From Candidatus Contendibacter sp. (GTDB taxonomy: Bacteria > Pseudomonadota > Gammaproteobacteria > Competibacterales > Competibacteraceae), in contig WBUJ01000017.1 in NCBI GenBank assembly GCA_008933795.1, forward strand, positions 1 to 38,754: DNA of 38,754 bases, written 5' to 3'. The translations under genes were made by a program, and so were the position numbers. Position 1 is the stretch's first letter. Every line of letters starts with the position of its first letter. Positions 37,366-38,754 of the stretch are shown one piece after another. The notes under the pieces were generated by a model. It had not been told where the DNA came from, made no database searches, and saw only the letters and a list, made by a program, of their open reading frames with translations.

Positions 37366-38742
37366 ATGCCCAGTTCTCGAATCATGGTCGCCGCCTTCGG
37401 GCTGGCGCTGGCCCCCGCAACGTTCGCGGCGGCCCCCGTCCACGAATTCACCCTCGCCAATGGCCTCAAGGTGCTGGTGCGCGAGGATCGCCGCGCCCCG
37501 GTGGCAGTCTCGCAAGTCTGGTATAAGGTCGGGTCCAGCTACGAGCCCAGCGGCTTGACCGGCATCTCCCATCTGCTGGAACACCTGATGTTCAAGGGCA
37601 CGCCGACCGTGCCGGGCGGCGAGTTTTCGCGCCTGATCGCCGCCAACGGCGGGGATGAAAACGCCTTCACCAGCCGCGATTTCACCGCCTATTTCCAGAC
37701 CCTGGAAAAAGAGCGGCTGGAACTCAGCTTCCGGCTCGAGGCCGATCGGATGCGCTACCTGCTGCTGAAACCGGAAGACGTGACCAAAGAAGCGCAAGTC
37801 GTGGCCGAGGAACGGCGGCTGCGCACCGAGGATCAGCCCGAGGCGCTGACCCAGGAACGCTTCCACGCCGCCGCTTACGTCACCAGCCCCTATCGCCAGC
37901 CGATCATCGGCTGGATGCAGGATATTCAATCCATCCGCCCCGACGATTTGAATCGCTGGTATCAACGGTGGTATGCGCCGAACAACGCTACTCTGGTGGT
38001 GGTCGGCGACGTGGACCCGGCCAAAGTTCGGGAACTGGCGGAAAAACACTTCGGCTCGTTGCCGCCCAGCGCCCTGACTCCGCCCCGCGTGGATCAGGAA
38101 ATTCCTCAACTGGGCGAGCGGCGCATCGTGGTCAAGACCCCGGCGGAAGTGCCCTACGTCGCGCTCGGCTACAAGGCGCCAACCTTCAAGACCGCGACCG
38201 AGGCCTGGGAGCCTTACGCCCTGGACGTGCTTGATGGCGTTCTCGACGGGGGCAACAGCGGGCGCATCAGCCGTAACCTGATTCGCGGTTCGCAGGTCGC
38301 CGCCGCCGCCGGCACGAGTTACAGCCCGACTGCGCGGTTGGAGGAACTGTTCGTGTTGGCCGGCAATCCCGCGTCGGGGCGCGGTAGCGCCGAGCTGGAG
38401 CAGGCGTTGCGCGCCGAAGTGGCCAAACTGCGCGAGGAATTGATCGGTCCCGAGGAACTGGCGCGGGTGGTCGCGCAAGTCGCCGCCGCCGACGTGTACC
38501 AGCAGGATTCGCTGTTCTATCAAGCGATGCGGCTGGGTACGCTGGAAACGGTCGGCCTGGGCTGGAACCGGCTCGATGACTATGTGCAGCGGATTCAGGC
38601 GATCACGCCGGAGCAGGTGCGAACGGTGGCCCGCAAGTATCTGACCGATGACCGGTTGACCGTGGCGACGCTGGAGCCGCTGCCGCTGGACGGCCGCCGG
38701 CCCAGCGCGCCCGCCGCCGCAATGGACCATGCCATTCGCTGA
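37366..38742 (+). CDS. M16 family zinc metallopeptidase (periplasmic)
   Basis: A 458-residue peptidase. An N-terminal signal peptide ends near ATFA-AAP, predicting export. The inverted zinc motif HLLEH (His69, Glu72, His73) is intact, with distal Glu142/Glu149 (KEAQVVAEE) in the expected window, and GGDENAFTSRDFTAYF following. The second half (VGDVDPAKVRELAEKHFG; YVALGYKAPTF; VLDGVLDGGNSGRI) is the M16 C-terminal domain. Such proteins usually pair with a second, catalytically inactive M16 protein encoded next door; the window ends 12 bases after the stop, so that gene would be outside. ATG at 37366 chosen for the signal peptide; 37384 is an alternative. Confidence 0.92.
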   Translation: MPSSRIMVAAFGLALAPATFAAAPVHEFTLANGLKVLVREDRRAPVAVSQVWYKVGSSYEPSGLTGISHLLEHLMFKGTPTVPGGEFSRLIAANGGDENAFTSRDFTAYFQTLEKERLELSFRLEADRMRYLLLKPEDVTKEAQVVAEERRLRTEDQPEALTQERFHAAAYVTSPYRQPIIGWMQDIQSIRPDDLNRWYQRWYAPNNATLVVVGDVDPAKVRELAEKHFGSLPPSALTPPRVDQEIPQLGERRIVVKTPAEVPYVALGYKAPTFKTATEAWEPYALDVLDGVLDGGNSGRISRNLIRGSQVAAAAGTSYSPTARLEELFVLAGNPASGRGSAELEQALRAEVAKLREELIGPEELARVVAQVAAADVYQQDSLFYQAMRLGTLETVGLGWNRLDDYVQRIQAITPEQVRTVARKYLTDDRLTVATLEPLPLDGRRPSAPAAAMDHAIR

Positions 38743-38754
38743 CCTCCCTTCACC

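Overview
The window is a contiguous GC-rich chromosomal segment of a gammaproteobacterium. The evidence is the set and order of core genes: lnt, valS, hrcA next to nadK-recN, rpsT divergent from murJ, uvrB divergent from an aspartate aminotransferase, a CIRCE operator and a CCA-encoding tRNA-Asn. A bifunctional sulfate adenylyltransferase/APS kinase, a K+-independent H+-pyrophosphatase and a short-LID adenylate kinase would suit an environmental lineage such as Competibacteraceae or a purple-sulfur-like relative. That placement is inferred from general knowledge, not demonstrated.

Layout. 1-4.1 kb: the 3' end of lnt, a lytic-transglycosylase-like protein, a C-terminally truncated DarP/YjgA, a Bcr/CflA exporter and a flippase-like membrane protein. 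4.2-5.4 kb: two lipoproteins (one chagasin-like) ending in a clear terminator. 5.5-10.2 kb: valS, a DUF2333 protein and a YdjM-like membrane hydrolase. 10.2-13.5 kb: a purine permease on the minus strand, with a terminator-like hairpin in its leader, divergent from a phosphoglucomutase. 13.5-19.8 kb: hrcA with a CIRCE operator and a TTGACA promoter, divergent from nadK-recN; recN overlaps an OmpR-type regulator, which overlaps its sensor kinase; then a DUF2789 protein. 19.9-21.9 kb: rpsT (TTG start) and murJ.

22.0-25.1 kb is the most accessory-looking part. It holds a Uma2-family nuclease, an apparently intact PaeR7I/XhoI-type adenine methyltransferase, and a cognate endonuclease gene cut off at about half length and joined to debris resembling parC. 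This looks like a restriction-modification system decaying to an orphan methyltransferase.

25.1-34.4 kb returns to core genes: uvrB, aspartate aminotransferase, tRNA-Asn with a strong terminator, adk, soluble pyrophosphatase, H+-pyrophosphatase (with a duplicated translation-initiation segment), moaC, rnd and a glycine-zipper protein. 34.5-38.7 kb: sat-cysC behind an AT-rich dyad, a solitary DUF559-like nuclease on the minus strand, and an M16 zinc peptidase.

No CRISPR array, rRNA, insertion sequence or prophage was seen. I found no coherent new multi-gene system. The observations most worth checking are the broken restriction locus, the hppA initiation duplication, the CIRCE with an 8-nt spacer, the permease leader hairpin, the truncated DarP and two palindromic intergenic elements.
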